Part shown: positions 16,473 through 25,463 of the stretch, in pieces
How the letters are laid out: every line of letters starts with the position of its first letter
Numbering within the stretch: the first letter of the stretch is position 1
Source of the DNA: an uncultured Eggerthellaceae bacterium
Lineage (GTDB): Bacteria; Actinomycetota; Coriobacteriia; Coriobacteriales; Eggerthellaceae
Length of the DNA stretch: 64,000 nt
Assembly (NCBI GenBank): GCA_937892845.1
Contig: CALBGP010000028.1
Span: forward strand, 124,001 to 188,000
Direction: 5' to 3'
Notes under the pieces: model-generated
What the model saw: only the letters and a program-made list of their open reading frames with translations
Databases searched by the model: none
What the model was told of the DNA's origin: nothing
Made by a program: the position numbers and the translations under genes

Positions 16473-17450
16473 CTAGTCGATGGGTTCAAGCGAATCGAGG
16501 GCGGCGCTCCGGCGCGCTTCGCGTTTCGCCCGGATGCCGGAGATGACCACCCGTCCCACGTCGGCGACGGCTTGCCGGTTGTCGGGTGAAAGCCGGCTCC
16601 AGAGCAGGTCGTTGCCCAGCTGCTCGGCTTTGCGGTCGATGATGTTGCACTGGAATTCCCCTTCGGGGGTCAATGCCAGATACACTGCCTTGCGGTCGGC
16701 GGAGCTGCGCATACGGCGGATCCATCCGCGGGCTGCCAGCTTGTCAGCGGTGCGGGCTATGTTGACGGCGGATATGTCCAGCTGCCCTGAAAGGTCTACG
16801 ATGCGTTGGGGTTTGCCCAGCTCGCCAAGCCGCTGCATGATACGGCATTCGGTGTAGCTTGCGCCGCATGCCTCTTTGAGCCCCTGTTCGGTTGCCTGCC
16901 TGATGAGCTCGAGGGATACAAGAGCACGCGAGGCGGGATAGCGTATAACGGAGTCATGGGAAAGAGGCGGGTCTATCAGGGCTCCTGCGGCAATCGAGGC
17001 TTCGAGGATGCTACGGTACGCGGTATCCTCGGTGGGGAAGAGCGCATAGAGCTGGGATACCAGCGCTTCGTTGACATGGTCTATGTGGGCCACTCCGGCA
17101 TCCGTGATGGTGATAAGACGAGATCGGCTGTCTTCAGCGTTGATTTCACGGACGGCAAGGCCTTTGGGCTCAAGTCCGTTAATGGCCTGCGTCACGACGT
17201 TTGCCTTCAGTCCCAGGATGCGGCCCAGTTCGGTTTGCGAAAGGGGCTCGGGGGAGGTTGCCTGCAATTTGACGAGCATGCGGTACTGGGTGACCGATAA
17301 GTCGCTTGCCTGCGCCAGGCCTTCTTTAAGTGCTCGATGCGTCATCTCGAAGGCCAGGTAGAAGGCTGAATCGAGCGTCTGATGAGGTTCGTCGGGATTC
17401 GGACGGTCGGATATGGCCGCCTGGTTGGCGGGATTTGGTGCTATTGGCAT
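16473..17450 (-). CDS. Double-MarR fusion transcriptional regulator
   Basis: At 325 residues this is twice the usual MarR length and contains two winged-helix modules. The first spans about residues 25-145 (LSQTELGRILGLKANVVTQA, then a wing INAEDSRSRLITITDAG). The second spans about 175-305 (RIVDLSGQLDISAVNIARTA, then a wing RSSADRKAVYLALTPEG). A covalent dimer could bind an operator as one chain. It is divergent from the two YhgE/Pip genes. A GCTTCAGTGAAGTA element lies 19 bases upstream of its start and recurs before the flavin reductase operon. The ligand is unknown. Confidence 0.8.
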   Translation of the reverse strand: MPIAPNPANQAAISDRPNPDEPHQTLDSAFYLAFEMTHRALKEGLAQASDLSVTQYRMLVKLQATSPEPLSQTELGRILGLKANVVTQAINGLEPKGLAVREINAEDSRSRLITITDAGVAHIDHVNEALVSQLYALFPTEDTAYRSILEASIAAGALIDPPLSHDSVIRYPASRALVSLELIRQATEQGLKEACGASYTECRIMQRLGELGKPQRIVDLSGQLDISAVNIARTADKLAARGWIRRMRSSADRKAVYLALTPEGEFQCNIIDRKAEQLGNDLLWSRLSPDNRQAVADVGRVVISGIRAKREARRSAALDSLEPID

Positions 17451-17468
17451 GGGCTTCCTTCAATCATT

Positions 17469-17482
17469 GCTTCAGTGAAGTA
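17469..17482. promoter_or_regulatory. Second copy of GCTTCAGTGAAGTA at the double-MarR promoter
   Basis: Identical to the element at 11243-11256. On the minus strand it lies directly after a -10-like TAAAAT (17489-17484), which would allow autorepression. Confidence 0.55.
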
Positions 17483-17491
17483 TTTTACCGC

Positions 17492-17647
17492 ATGGTGAAG
17501 GACCCACTTCGGCGGGCCGGCATCAGCGTCAAGTCTCCACGCCTGAAAGACCTAAATTTCCGCCACACCTGTGGCATTTTCGTAACCAGACAGCAACGGG
17601 ACGCCTTCGCGTATGAGACGAATGACGCACGGGTGTATCATCGATAA
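17492..17647 (+). pseudogene. Possible tyrosine recombinase (integrase) C-terminal remnant
   Basis: A 51-codon frame reads DPLRRAGISVKSPRLKDLNF, followed by RHTCGIF. This recalls the box around the second catalytic Arg of phage-type integrases (pattern HDLRHTCA), but with two extra residues between DL and RHT, and the frame then ends without the final Tyr region. No ribosome site or upstream catalytic part is present. I read it as a weak fossil of a former mobile element; chance similarity is possible. Confidence 0.3.
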
Positions 17648-17706
17648 GCTATGCGTATCATGCGCATCGGAGTGGAAACAACTTGTCTGGAATGGAGCGT
17701 TCGGGC

Positions 17707-20352
17707 ATGGGGAACATACTGCGGGTGCTCAAACGGGACATCTTGCGCCTCATCAAGACGCCGCCGGCTATGGTGGTGTTCGTTGCACTGCTGATCTTGC
17801 CGTCGGTATACACCTGGTACAACGTCATCGGGTTTTGGGACCCTTATGAGAATACGGGCGATCTGCGCGTGAGTGTAGTCAATGAGGACGTGGGCGGTTC
17901 GAGCGATTTGACCGGAGAACTCCACGTCGGCGACATGATCGTGGAAGAGTTGGAGAAAAACAAGCAGCTGAACTGGGTGTTCTCGGACCGTGAGACGGCA
18001 ATGGCCGATCTGGAATCCGGGAAAAGCTACGCCATTTTCATTATCCCGGAAAGTCTCACGGCCGATCTGCTGTCGTTGACTACGGGCGATTTCACAAAGC
18101 CGGACATCCAATATCTGGTCAATGAGAAGCTCAGCCCGGTTTCACCGAAGATCACCGATACCGGTGCGACAACGCTCGATGAGACCATCAACTCGACATT
18201 CGTTTCGACGGTCAGCGATGTTGCGGTTCGTGCCCTGGAAGATGGCATGGCCGATTCGAAAGAGGCTGTTGACGCGGCGAAATCCCAGGCGGATGCCAAG
18301 GCACAGGCTGCAATCGCATCCATCGGCAGCGCTCGGAGCCTGCTCGATGGCGTTGCGGCTGCCACGAAAGACGCGTCAGATCAGGCAGCTCAGGCATCCC
18401 AGGCCATCCTCGGGGTGAAGACGGGCCTTGGAGATGCTGCCGAATCGCTGGGCACCATAGCTTCACTCACTGCCGATCTGCAGAGCGATTTGCTGGGATT
18501 TGCGGGCACTGCGATGCCCTCCATCAACGCCGGGCTCTCTGCGGTTTCGGGCATTTCTTCCCAGGCCAACGCCGCCATCGGGCAAATCACCTCCGATATC
18601 TCCTCCGCCCAGGGCAGCGTGGATGCCGCACTCGGCCAGGCTGGAGCCGTGGTGTCCCAAAGCGAGCAGTTGGCGTCGTTCCTCCGTTCAAGGGCGGAAG
18701 CTCTCCCCGATAGCGACCCCGCGAAAGCCACTGCGCTTGCCTGCGTTGCAAGCCTTGAGCAGGCCAACGCTTCTGCGCGCGGCCAGCTGGAGAGCTTGTC
18801 CGGTCTGTCCGGGCAGATAGCCGACGCATCCCAGACCGCATCCGATGCCGCCCAGTCCCTCGATGACGCTGTGCAGCAGACCGTCGATTCCATGGGCGGG
18901 TTCTCCGAAGGCCTGTTCGGTTCCACCATCCCGGCGCTTTCGGAAAGCCTGGGTGAGCTTCAGAGCTCTGCGTTGTCGCTCAAGTCCGCGCTTGGCGGCC
19001 AGCAGGCGCTCATCGATCAGACCTCCGCGTTGCTCGGGCAGCTCTCTGAAGTCCTGACCACGGCTAACGAGGCCGTTTCCCAAACCGAGGCGCTGTTGGG
19101 TGATCTGGAAAGCGGCCTTGATGCCGTGCGGGTTGACCTTGCCGCGCTGGGTGCCAGCTCCGCACTTGGCCAGCTGGCCGACGGATCGGGCCTTGATGCC
19201 GGCAAGATCGCCGAATTCATGGGCGCTCCCACGCAGGTTGAAACCGAGCAGCTCTATCCGCTCAACGCCTACGGTTCGGCGATGGCGCCCCTGTTTATGA
19301 ACCTGACGTTTTGGATCGGCGCGTTCATGCTGCTGGTCATCATGAAGCAGGAGGTCGATTCCGAAGGCATCAGGCGTCTCACGCTCACCCAGCGCTATGT
19401 CGGCCGCTTCCTGCTGCTTGCCATCATGGCGGTGCTCCAGGCTGTCATCTGCTGCGCCGGCGTTCTGATGCTGGGCGTGCAGGCCGTCAACGTCCCTGCG
19501 CTCTTCTTCGCCGCGATTGTCTGCTCGCTTGCCTACCTGAGCATCATCTACGCCCTTTCCGTCACGCTCCAGCACATAGGCAAGGGCATCTGCATCATCT
19601 TGGTCTTCGCCCAGATTCCAGGCGCAACGGGCCTGTACCCCATCGAGATGACGCCGCCGTTTTTCCAGGCCGTCTATCCCGTGCTGCCGTTCACCTACGG
19701 AATCGGAGCCATGCGCGAGGCCATCTGCGGATTCTACGGCACCGAATACGCGTCCTGCATAGGCATGCTGCTGTTCTTCTTCCTGCTGGCCATGGCTTTG
19801 GGCATCCTGGTGCGTCCGCTGATGTCGAATACGAACCGCATGGCGGCCGATCAGGTGCGCGAAAGCGATCTGTATGTAGGCGAGAACGTGGAGCTTCCCG
19901 TTCGCGCCTATCGTTTCTCCCAGATTCTCAACGTCCTTTTCGACAGGGACGAATTCCGCGGCCAGCTGCTTGAGCGCCGCGCCCGCTTCATGAGGTGGTA
20001 CCCGCGCTTCATCCGCGGATCCATAGTCATAGCCATTGCCGCACCCGTGGTGCTTGCGCTGGTGTTTGCGCTCACTCCTGCGGAGAAAGTGGTTGTGCTC
20101 ACGGTGTGGCTTGCCTCGCTTGTTGCGCTCATGGTCTTTTTGGTGGTGCTGGAGAGTTTGCGCTACGGCTTCGACCGCCAGCTTCAGCTCGAAGGTATGA
20201 GCGAAGAGGACCTGATAGGGCTTTACGGGGGCCGCAATGCCATGGCGAGGGCGGCCGCAGAGCCTGCCGCTGCCGCAGTGACGGCTGTTGATGCCGGGTG
20301 CGATTGCGCCTTGCGCGATGATGCCGAAGAGAAAGGAGACGGCCGTGCATAA
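17707..20352 (+). CDS. YhgE/Pip-family membrane protein (first of tandem pair)
   Basis: This 881-residue protein has one N-terminal membrane helix (about residues 17-40, ending in the family hallmark YTWYNVIGFWDPY), a long Ala/Ser/Gln-rich extracytoplasmic coiled-coil region (about 170-520), and a C-terminal block of about six helices resembling ABC-2 permeases. It ends with two more helices and a cytoplasmic tail. Members are linked to phage infection (Pip), type VII-like secretion (YueB/EsaA) and lipid or drug export, but the role of this one is open. ATG 17707 is chosen for its GGAG at suitable distance; TTG 17683 and ATG 17692 are in frame. The downstream paralogue overlaps it by eight bases. 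Confidence 0.8.
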   Translation: MGNILRVLKRDILRLIKTPPAMVVFVALLILPSVYTWYNVIGFWDPYENTGDLRVSVVNEDVGGSSDLTGELHVGDMIVEELEKNKQLNWVFSDRETAMADLESGKSYAIFIIPESLTADLLSLTTGDFTKPDIQYLVNEKLSPVSPKITDTGATTLDETINSTFVSTVSDVAVRALEDGMADSKEAVDAAKSQADAKAQAAIASIGSARSLLDGVAAATKDASDQAAQASQAILGVKTGLGDAAESLGTIASLTADLQSDLLGFAGTAMPSINAGLSAVSGISSQANAAIGQITSDISSAQGSVDAALGQAGAVVSQSEQLASFLRSRAEALPDSDPAKATALACVASLEQANASARGQLESLSGLSGQIADASQTASDAAQSLDDAVQQTVDSMGGFSEGLFGSTIPALSESLGELQSSALSLKSALGGQQALIDQTSALLGQLSEVLTTANEAVSQTEALLGDLESGLDAVRVDLAALGASSALGQLADGSGLDAGKIAEFMGAPTQVETEQLYPLNAYGSAMAPLFMNLTFWIGAFMLLVIMKQEVDSEGIRRLTLTQRYVGRFLLLAIMAVLQAVICCAGVLMLGVQAVNVPALFFAAIVCSLAYLSIIYALSVTLQHIGKGICIILVFAQIPGATGLYPIEMTPPFFQAVYPVLPFTYGIGAMREAICGFYGTEYASCIGMLLFFFLLAMALGILVRPLMSNTNRMAADQVRESDLYVGENVELPVRAYRFSQILNVLFDRDEFRGQLLERRARFMRWYPRFIRGSIVIAIAAPVVLALVFALTPAEKVVVLTVWLASLVALMVFLVVLESLRYGFDRQLQLEGMSEEDLIGLYGGRNAMARAAAEPAAAAVTAVDAGCDCALRDDAEEKGDGRA

Positions 20353-22531
20353 CGTGTTTCTGCTGTTCCGCGACGACCTGCGCCGCCTGTTCTCCAATGT
20401 CGTGAGCGTCATCATCACGGTGGGCCTGGTTGTCATGCCGTCCATCTTCGCCTGGTACAACGTGATCGCGTGCTGGGATGCGTTCGAGAATACGGGCAAT
20501 CTCAAGGTTGCCGTGGCCAATGTGGACAAAGGTTACGAGAGCGACCTGGTGCCTTTGCGTGTGAACATCGGCGAGCAGGTGGTGTCTGAGCTGCGAGCCA
20601 ATGACCAGATCGATTGGACCTTCACCTCTGAGGAGGATGCCATAGACGGTGCGAAGTCCGGTCGATACTATGCGGCCGTGGTCATCCCTGAGACCTTCAG
20701 CCGCGATATGCTGACGTTCTACCAAAGCGATATGCAGCACGCCAAGATCATCTATTACGCCAACGAGAAGAAAAGCGCCATTGCGCCGAAGATCACCGAC
20801 CGCGGTGCTGATTCTGTCTCCGCCCAGGTCAACCAGGTGTTCGTGGAGACCATGTCGGATGTGGCGCTCAGCTTGGCGGATTCCCTTGTCACCTATATGC
20901 AAGAATCCGATGCTGACGGACGCATTGCGGAGCTTGCGGACCACATGCGCGATGCGGCCGATCAGATGGACCGTGCGGCTCAGGTCATGGTCCTGTATTC
21001 GTCGTTGACTGCTTCCGCGCAGCAGCTCATAGCTGATTCGGCGGACCTGGTCGATTCTGCGCGAACCCAGATCGAGGGCGTGGCTGAGACGGCCCAAGGC
21101 GGTGCCCAGGCGGCTATGGGTGCAATCGACGCGGTCAAGCAGGCTGCTTCAGAGCTTTCTGCGGCCCTTGATGCTGCGGAACAGGCGTTCTCGAGCGTAA
21201 GCGGCAAGATCGATGAGCTGTTCGGGTCGGTTGACTCCATGTCTGCGCAGACGGTTTCAGGCATGCGGAGCCAAGCCGATGCGCTCGATGCCCAGGCCTC
21301 ATCGTTTAGGGCGATAGCCGAGGAACTGAGCACCTTGAAGGGCTCCGCGCCTGATTCGCTTGACCCCGCCATCGATTCGGCCATCGCTTCGCTTGAGGCG
21401 AATGCGGGCCTCATGGAGAACATGGCGGCTGATCTGAGGTCTGCGGCCGATAAGGTCGAATCCGGCAATGCGGACATCTCCGCCGAGCGTGACCATATCC
21501 ACGAACTTGCAGAGCAGGCTCAGGCGGGCATTGCAGCCATGCGCGATGATTTCGAGCAGAATCTCAAGCCCGGCCTGCAGGATCTGGCCGACCAGGCTGC
21601 GACGTTCGCTGAGAATCTGGGCGCGGGCATATCCGCCCTGGATGGCCTTTCGGTGGACCTGTCAGACTCTGCGGGATCTGCTTCGGCTCTTCTGGGGCAG
21701 GCGGGTGGAGACATCCGTTCCGCTGCCGACAAGCTGACCGAAATCGGGCAGTCCCTGCGCGATGTCGCTTCCGGCATCGACGAGGCGCTTGCCAGCGGGG
21801 ATCCTGAGAAGCTGCGCGAGATTCTCGGTTCGGACATCTCGTCTTTGGCCCAAGCCCTTTCGGCACCTGTGGGGATCGAACGCACCGCGGTGTATCCCGT
21901 GGCCAATTTCGGTTCCGCCATGGCGCCTCTGTACACGACGCTTGCCCTGTTCATCGGCTCGCTGCTCATCTTGGTCGCCATCAAACCCAACGTGTCTGAC
22001 CGGGTGCGTTCGATCCTTGACAATCCCAAGCCGCGCCATCTGTTCTTCGGCCGCTTCGGCGTCATGAGCGTGGTGTCCTTCGCGCAGACCACCCTCATGG
22101 GTCTGGGCAACTTGCTGTTCTTGCAGGTCCAGGTGGTCAATCCGCTGCTGTTCATGCTGTGCTTCTGGCTGGCGGGCCAGGTGTTCACATTCATGATCTA
22201 CGCGCTGGTAGCGTCGTTTGCGAACCTGGGAAAGGCCATTGCCGTGCTCTTGCTCATCGTGCAGGTTACCGGCTGCAACGGTTCCTATCCGCTTCAGATC
22301 CTGCCCGGATTCGTGCAGGCGCTCAGCCCGTATCTGCCTGCGACCCATGTGGTGGGAGCCATGCGTGCGGCCATGTTCGGCACGTACGGCGGAGACTTCT
22401 GGATGCATATGGGCGCTTTGGCCCTGTTCCTGCTGCCGGCCCTTGCGCTCGGTTTGGTTCTGCGCAAGCCGCTTGAGAAGTTCATGAACTGGTATGTGGA
22501 ACAGGTGGAATCCTCGAAGCTCATCGGGTAG
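20345..22531 (+). CDS. YhgE/Pip-family membrane protein (second of tandem pair)
   Basis: This 728-residue paralogue has the same order: an N-terminal helix ending in FAWYNVIACWDAFENTGN, a long helical extracytoplasmic region rich in Ala/Asp/Ser heptads (about 180-500), and six C-terminal ABC-2-like helices. It lacks the extra C-terminal helices of its neighbour. GTG 20345 is the likely start, with AAAGGAG six bases upstream inside the end of the first gene, so the pair is translationally coupled and probably forms a heteromeric complex. The divergent double-MarR regulator is the probable control. Confidence 0.8.
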   Translation: MHNVFLLFRDDLRRLFSNVVSVIITVGLVVMPSIFAWYNVIACWDAFENTGNLKVAVANVDKGYESDLVPLRVNIGEQVVSELRANDQIDWTFTSEEDAIDGAKSGRYYAAVVIPETFSRDMLTFYQSDMQHAKIIYYANEKKSAIAPKITDRGADSVSAQVNQVFVETMSDVALSLADSLVTYMQESDADGRIAELADHMRDAADQMDRAAQVMVLYSSLTASAQQLIADSADLVDSARTQIEGVAETAQGGAQAAMGAIDAVKQAASELSAALDAAEQAFSSVSGKIDELFGSVDSMSAQTVSGMRSQADALDAQASSFRAIAEELSTLKGSAPDSLDPAIDSAIASLEANAGLMENMAADLRSAADKVESGNADISAERDHIHELAEQAQAGIAAMRDDFEQNLKPGLQDLADQAATFAENLGAGISALDGLSVDLSDSAGSASALLGQAGGDIRSAADKLTEIGQSLRDVASGIDEALASGDPEKLREILGSDISSLAQALSAPVGIERTAVYPVANFGSAMAPLYTTLALFIGSLLILVAIKPNVSDRVRSILDNPKPRHLFFGRFGVMSVVSFAQTTLMGLGNLLFLQVQVVNPLLFMLCFWLAGQVFTFMIYALVASFANLGKAIAVLLLIVQVTGCNGSYPLQILPGFVQALSPYLPATHVVGAMRAAMFGTYGGDFWMHMGALALFLLPALALGLVLRKPLEKFMNWYVEQVESSKLIG

Positions 22532-22577
22532 GGCGGTCCGGCTTCGCCCTCAGATGCGCGGCATTGCCCGCAAACAG

Positions 22578-22611
22578 CAAAAAGCGCTCCTGGAAAGGAG
22601 CGCTTTTGTTT
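22578..22611. terminator. Bidirectional terminator
   Basis: AAAAGCGCTCC and its complement around a five-base loop, with T tracts on both strands, between the YhgE/Pip pair and the convergent acyl-CoA ligase. Confidence 0.85.
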
Positions 22612-22637
22612 CGGTGCCGAACCGTGATGCGGACGTG

Positions 22638-24284
22638 TCAGCGCAGGTTCTCGCGTGCAACCAGGCGCGTCGCGCCATAGCGCTCACGCAGCACGGGCTT
22701 CTCGATTTTGCCGGTGGGATTGCGTGGCACGGTGTCGAAGACAATCTTGCGAGGCCTCTTGTAACGCGGCAAATCCATGCAGAACGCTGCAATGTCATCT
22801 TCGGTTGTCTGCGCACCTTCTTTGAGCTCGATGATGGCTGCGGCTATTTCGCCTAGGCGCTCATCCGGAAGGCCGATGACGGCTGCGTCTTTGATGGCGG
22901 GGTTGCTGCGCAGGAAGTCCTCGATCTGGACGGGGTAGAGGTTCTCGCCGCCGGAGATGATGACGTCTTTCTTGCGGTCGACCAGGAAGATGAAGCCCTC
23001 CGCGTCCACTTCCGCCATGTCGCCTGTGTACAGCCATCCATCGCGTAGCACGGCAGCGGTGGCGTCAGGGTCTTTGTAGTAGCAGGTCATGAGGCCGCGG
23101 CCGCGCACGCACAGTTCGCCCACTTCGCCTGTTCCCGGCGTGACGGGCTTGTCGTCGGCTCCGCGCACTTCGGCTTCCCACTGCCAGCCGGGCACGCCGA
23201 TCGCTCCCACGTGGTCGATGTTCTCAACCCCCAGATGCACGCAGCCGGGGCCGATGGATTCGGACAGGCCGTAGTTGGTGTCGTAGAGGTGGTTGGGGAA
23301 GTAGCCCTTCCATCGCTTGATGAGCGACGGGGGGACAGGCTGCGCACCGATGTGCATGAGGCGCCACTGTGAAAGCCGGTATTCGCGTGGATCCAAATCT
23401 TTGCGGTCGAGTGCATCCAGGATGTCTTGGGCCCAGGGTACCAGGAGCCACACGATGGTGCAGCCTTCTTCGGATACGGTACGCATGATCCAATCGGGCC
23501 GCACGCCGCGCAGCAGCACGGCACGGGAGCCGGAAAGAAGGCTGCCGAACCAATGCATCTTCGCGCCCGTATGATAGAGCGGCGGTATGCACAAGAACAC
23601 GTCGGAGCGTGTCTGGCCATGATGGTGCTGTTCGGTTTCGGCGGCTGCCATCAGGCTCTCGTGGTTGTGGAGGATGGCCTTGGGAAAGCCCGTGGTGCCG
23701 GAGGAGAAGTAGATGGCCGCGTCATCGGATTCCCGAAGCTCGATCTGCGGGTCATCAGCGGAGTAGTGCACCAGGCGCTCTTCGAAATTCTGGGAGAAGG
23801 CGGGCCGGTCCTCTTCGTCTCCTATGAAATACATGGCTTGAAGGCGCGGCACGCGGGGCGCGGCCTCTTGCATGCGGGTGGCGAATTCGGGGCCGAATAC
23901 GAGAACGTCCGCATCGGCCAGATCCAGGCAATATACGATCTCGTCGGCGGTGTAACGGTAGTTCAGGGGTACCACGGTGGCCCCGGATTTCAGGATGCCG
24001 AAGTACACGGGCAGCCACTCCAGGCAGTTCATCAGCAGGATGGCGACCTTGTTTCCGCGGCCTATGCCGCTGCTCAGCAGCAGATGGGCGAAGCGGTTGG
24101 CGCGCTCGTTGAATTCGCGCCAGGTCATCTCGCGTCGGTATCGTTTGGCGGGATTCGGCTCTACCAGGTCGAATTCGCTCCACGTGACTCCGTGCTCCTC
24201 GCGGATGGCGGGGTTGATCTCGGTGAGCGCAATGTCGTTGCCGTGCAGGAAGGCGTTGCGGATGAGTGCTTCGGTGATTGCCAT
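22638..24284 (-). CDS. Acyl-CoA ligase / AMP-forming synthetase (ANL superfamily)
   Basis: The 548-residue enzyme would activate a carboxylic acid with ATP to an acyl-adenylate and transfer it to CoA. Core motifs are the P-loop YFSSGTTGFPKAI, the A5-like YDTNYGLSES, the hinge region YTGDMAEVDAEGFIFLVDR with KKDVIISGGENLYP, and the C-terminal catalytic lysine in PRNPTGKIEK. The sequence resembles medium/long-chain fatty-acid and aromatic-acid ligases; the substrate cannot be fixed. It is 35 bases downstream of the nucleoid-protein gene in the same direction and may be co-transcribed. Confidence 0.87.
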   Translation of the reverse strand: MAITEALIRNAFLHGNDIALTEINPAIREEHGVTWSEFDLVEPNPAKRYRREMTWREFNERANRFAHLLLSSGIGRGNKVAILLMNCLEWLPVYFGILKSGATVVPLNYRYTADEIVYCLDLADADVLVFGPEFATRMQEAAPRVPRLQAMYFIGDEEDRPAFSQNFEERLVHYSADDPQIELRESDDAAIYFSSGTTGFPKAILHNHESLMAAAETEQHHHGQTRSDVFLCIPPLYHTGAKMHWFGSLLSGSRAVLLRGVRPDWIMRTVSEEGCTIVWLLVPWAQDILDALDRKDLDPREYRLSQWRLMHIGAQPVPPSLIKRWKGYFPNHLYDTNYGLSESIGPGCVHLGVENIDHVGAIGVPGWQWEAEVRGADDKPVTPGTGEVGELCVRGRGLMTCYYKDPDATAAVLRDGWLYTGDMAEVDAEGFIFLVDRKKDVIISGGENLYPVQIEDFLRSNPAIKDAAVIGLPDERLGEIAAAIIELKEGAQTTEDDIAAFCMDLPRYKRPRKIVFDTVPRNPTGKIEKPVLRERYGATRLVARENLR

Positions 24285-24319
24285 GGTGACCTCTTTGCGG
24301 ATGTGCCGGCGCGGGTACG

Positions 24320-25447
24320 CTAGCGGTTCTCTATGCTCCCGATGTTCTTGAGTTCGATGGATATCAAGCCGTTGGGCTCGCTGACGAACTCGATGAAATC
24401 GGCGTTGTGACTGTATTCGGACGGGAAGGTGATCTCAATGCCGGTGTCCGTGCGGATCTTGTGGTTGCGGGCCGTGCGCTGTGCGACGCGCGATTCCACC
24501 GCCACGCGTTCGGGCAGCTGCTCGTCTGCGGCGGCCTGGGTCAGACGTTCGCGCAAGGGCACATCCTCGAAGACCTCGCAGGCAAGTTCCTCGCATGAGA
24601 AATCTTCGCCCGCTTCGGCCTTTTCGGCTACGTAGTCTTTGGCTTTGGCCATGGCCACGGTGGTATTCGCCCCGTACTCCTGGGCCACCTCCTCCACGAT
24701 GCGGGTGACGGCGTTGAGCGTCTCTTTCGACGAGGCCTCCTTGCTGCACTGCAGCAGCCCATCGGGGATGAGCATCAGGTCCTCGCCGGCAACAGTGCGC
24801 GTCTTGTCGCAGAACAGCACGGCCATGCTGCGCAAGTCCACCACCGCGTAAGACGATATCTTCTGCGTGGGGCTGGGCAGGATGGCGAAGTGGCGCTCGA
24901 TGTCGTTGACGGTGCCGCCCGCTTGTCCGCGGTCCACCACATGCATGAAGGCCTGCCGGCTTTCCATGAGCAGGATGGCGAAGTAGCGGCGGGGCGCTTC
25001 GATGGCCGCCTCAACGGGTGCGGGCTCGTCTTCGGGCTCTTCGTCATGTTGGTCTTCGGTGCCGGATTCGTCGAAGGGGCACTCGTCGGACGCGGTGGGG
25101 GCGGGGCGCTTGGGGGCGTCCTCTTCGAAGTCCACAACCAGAAGGTCGCAGGATTCGGGCTTTTCCTGGCGTCCCAGCTGCGAGGCGAAATACTCGGCTA
25201 TCTGGGTGGACAGGTCCACGAAATCGCGCCTTCCGGCGAAATACGAGGAAAGCTCGGCGGCAAATGCGCTGTCGTCTGAGAAGCGGCCGTGCATGTTGTC
25301 GGTGCTTGAAAGGGCCTTGCGAGCGTGCTTGGTGACAAACGATTTGACCTGGCGGTCTGTCAGGTCAAGCTCCTCTTCGGAAAACGAGTTCACGCACGAG
25401 GTGAAATCGAAGATGTGCAGGATCGCGTGGTTGATTCTGGTTGCCAT
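24320..25447 (-). CDS. 37-kDa nucleoid-associated protein (NdpA/YejK family)
   Basis: This 375-residue protein has the family's beginning (MATRINHAILHIFDFTS) and end (TDTGIEITFPSEYSHNADF, then EFVSEPNGLISIELKNIG). An acidic insert rich in Asp/Glu/Pro sits at about residues 105-145. Family members associate with the nucleoid; their biochemical activity is not well defined. The gene starts 16 bases after the CDF exporter stop and precedes the acyl-CoA ligase, suggesting one transcript, although no functional link between the three is evident. Confidence 0.8.
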   Translation of the reverse strand: MATRINHAILHIFDFTSCVNSFSEEELDLTDRQVKSFVTKHARKALSSTDNMHGRFSDDSAFAAELSSYFAGRRDFVDLSTQIAEYFASQLGRQEKPESCDLLVVDFEEDAPKRPAPTASDECPFDESGTEDQHDEEPEDEPAPVEAAIEAPRRYFAILLMESRQAFMHVVDRGQAGGTVNDIERHFAILPSPTQKISSYAVVDLRSMAVLFCDKTRTVAGEDLMLIPDGLLQCSKEASSKETLNAVTRIVEEVAQEYGANTTVAMAKAKDYVAEKAEAGEDFSCEELACEVFEDVPLRERLTQAAADEQLPERVAVESRVAQRTARNHKIRTDTGIEITFPSEYSHNADFIEFVSEPNGLISIELKNIGSIENR

Positions 25448-25463
25448 GGTTGCCTTCCCTGGA

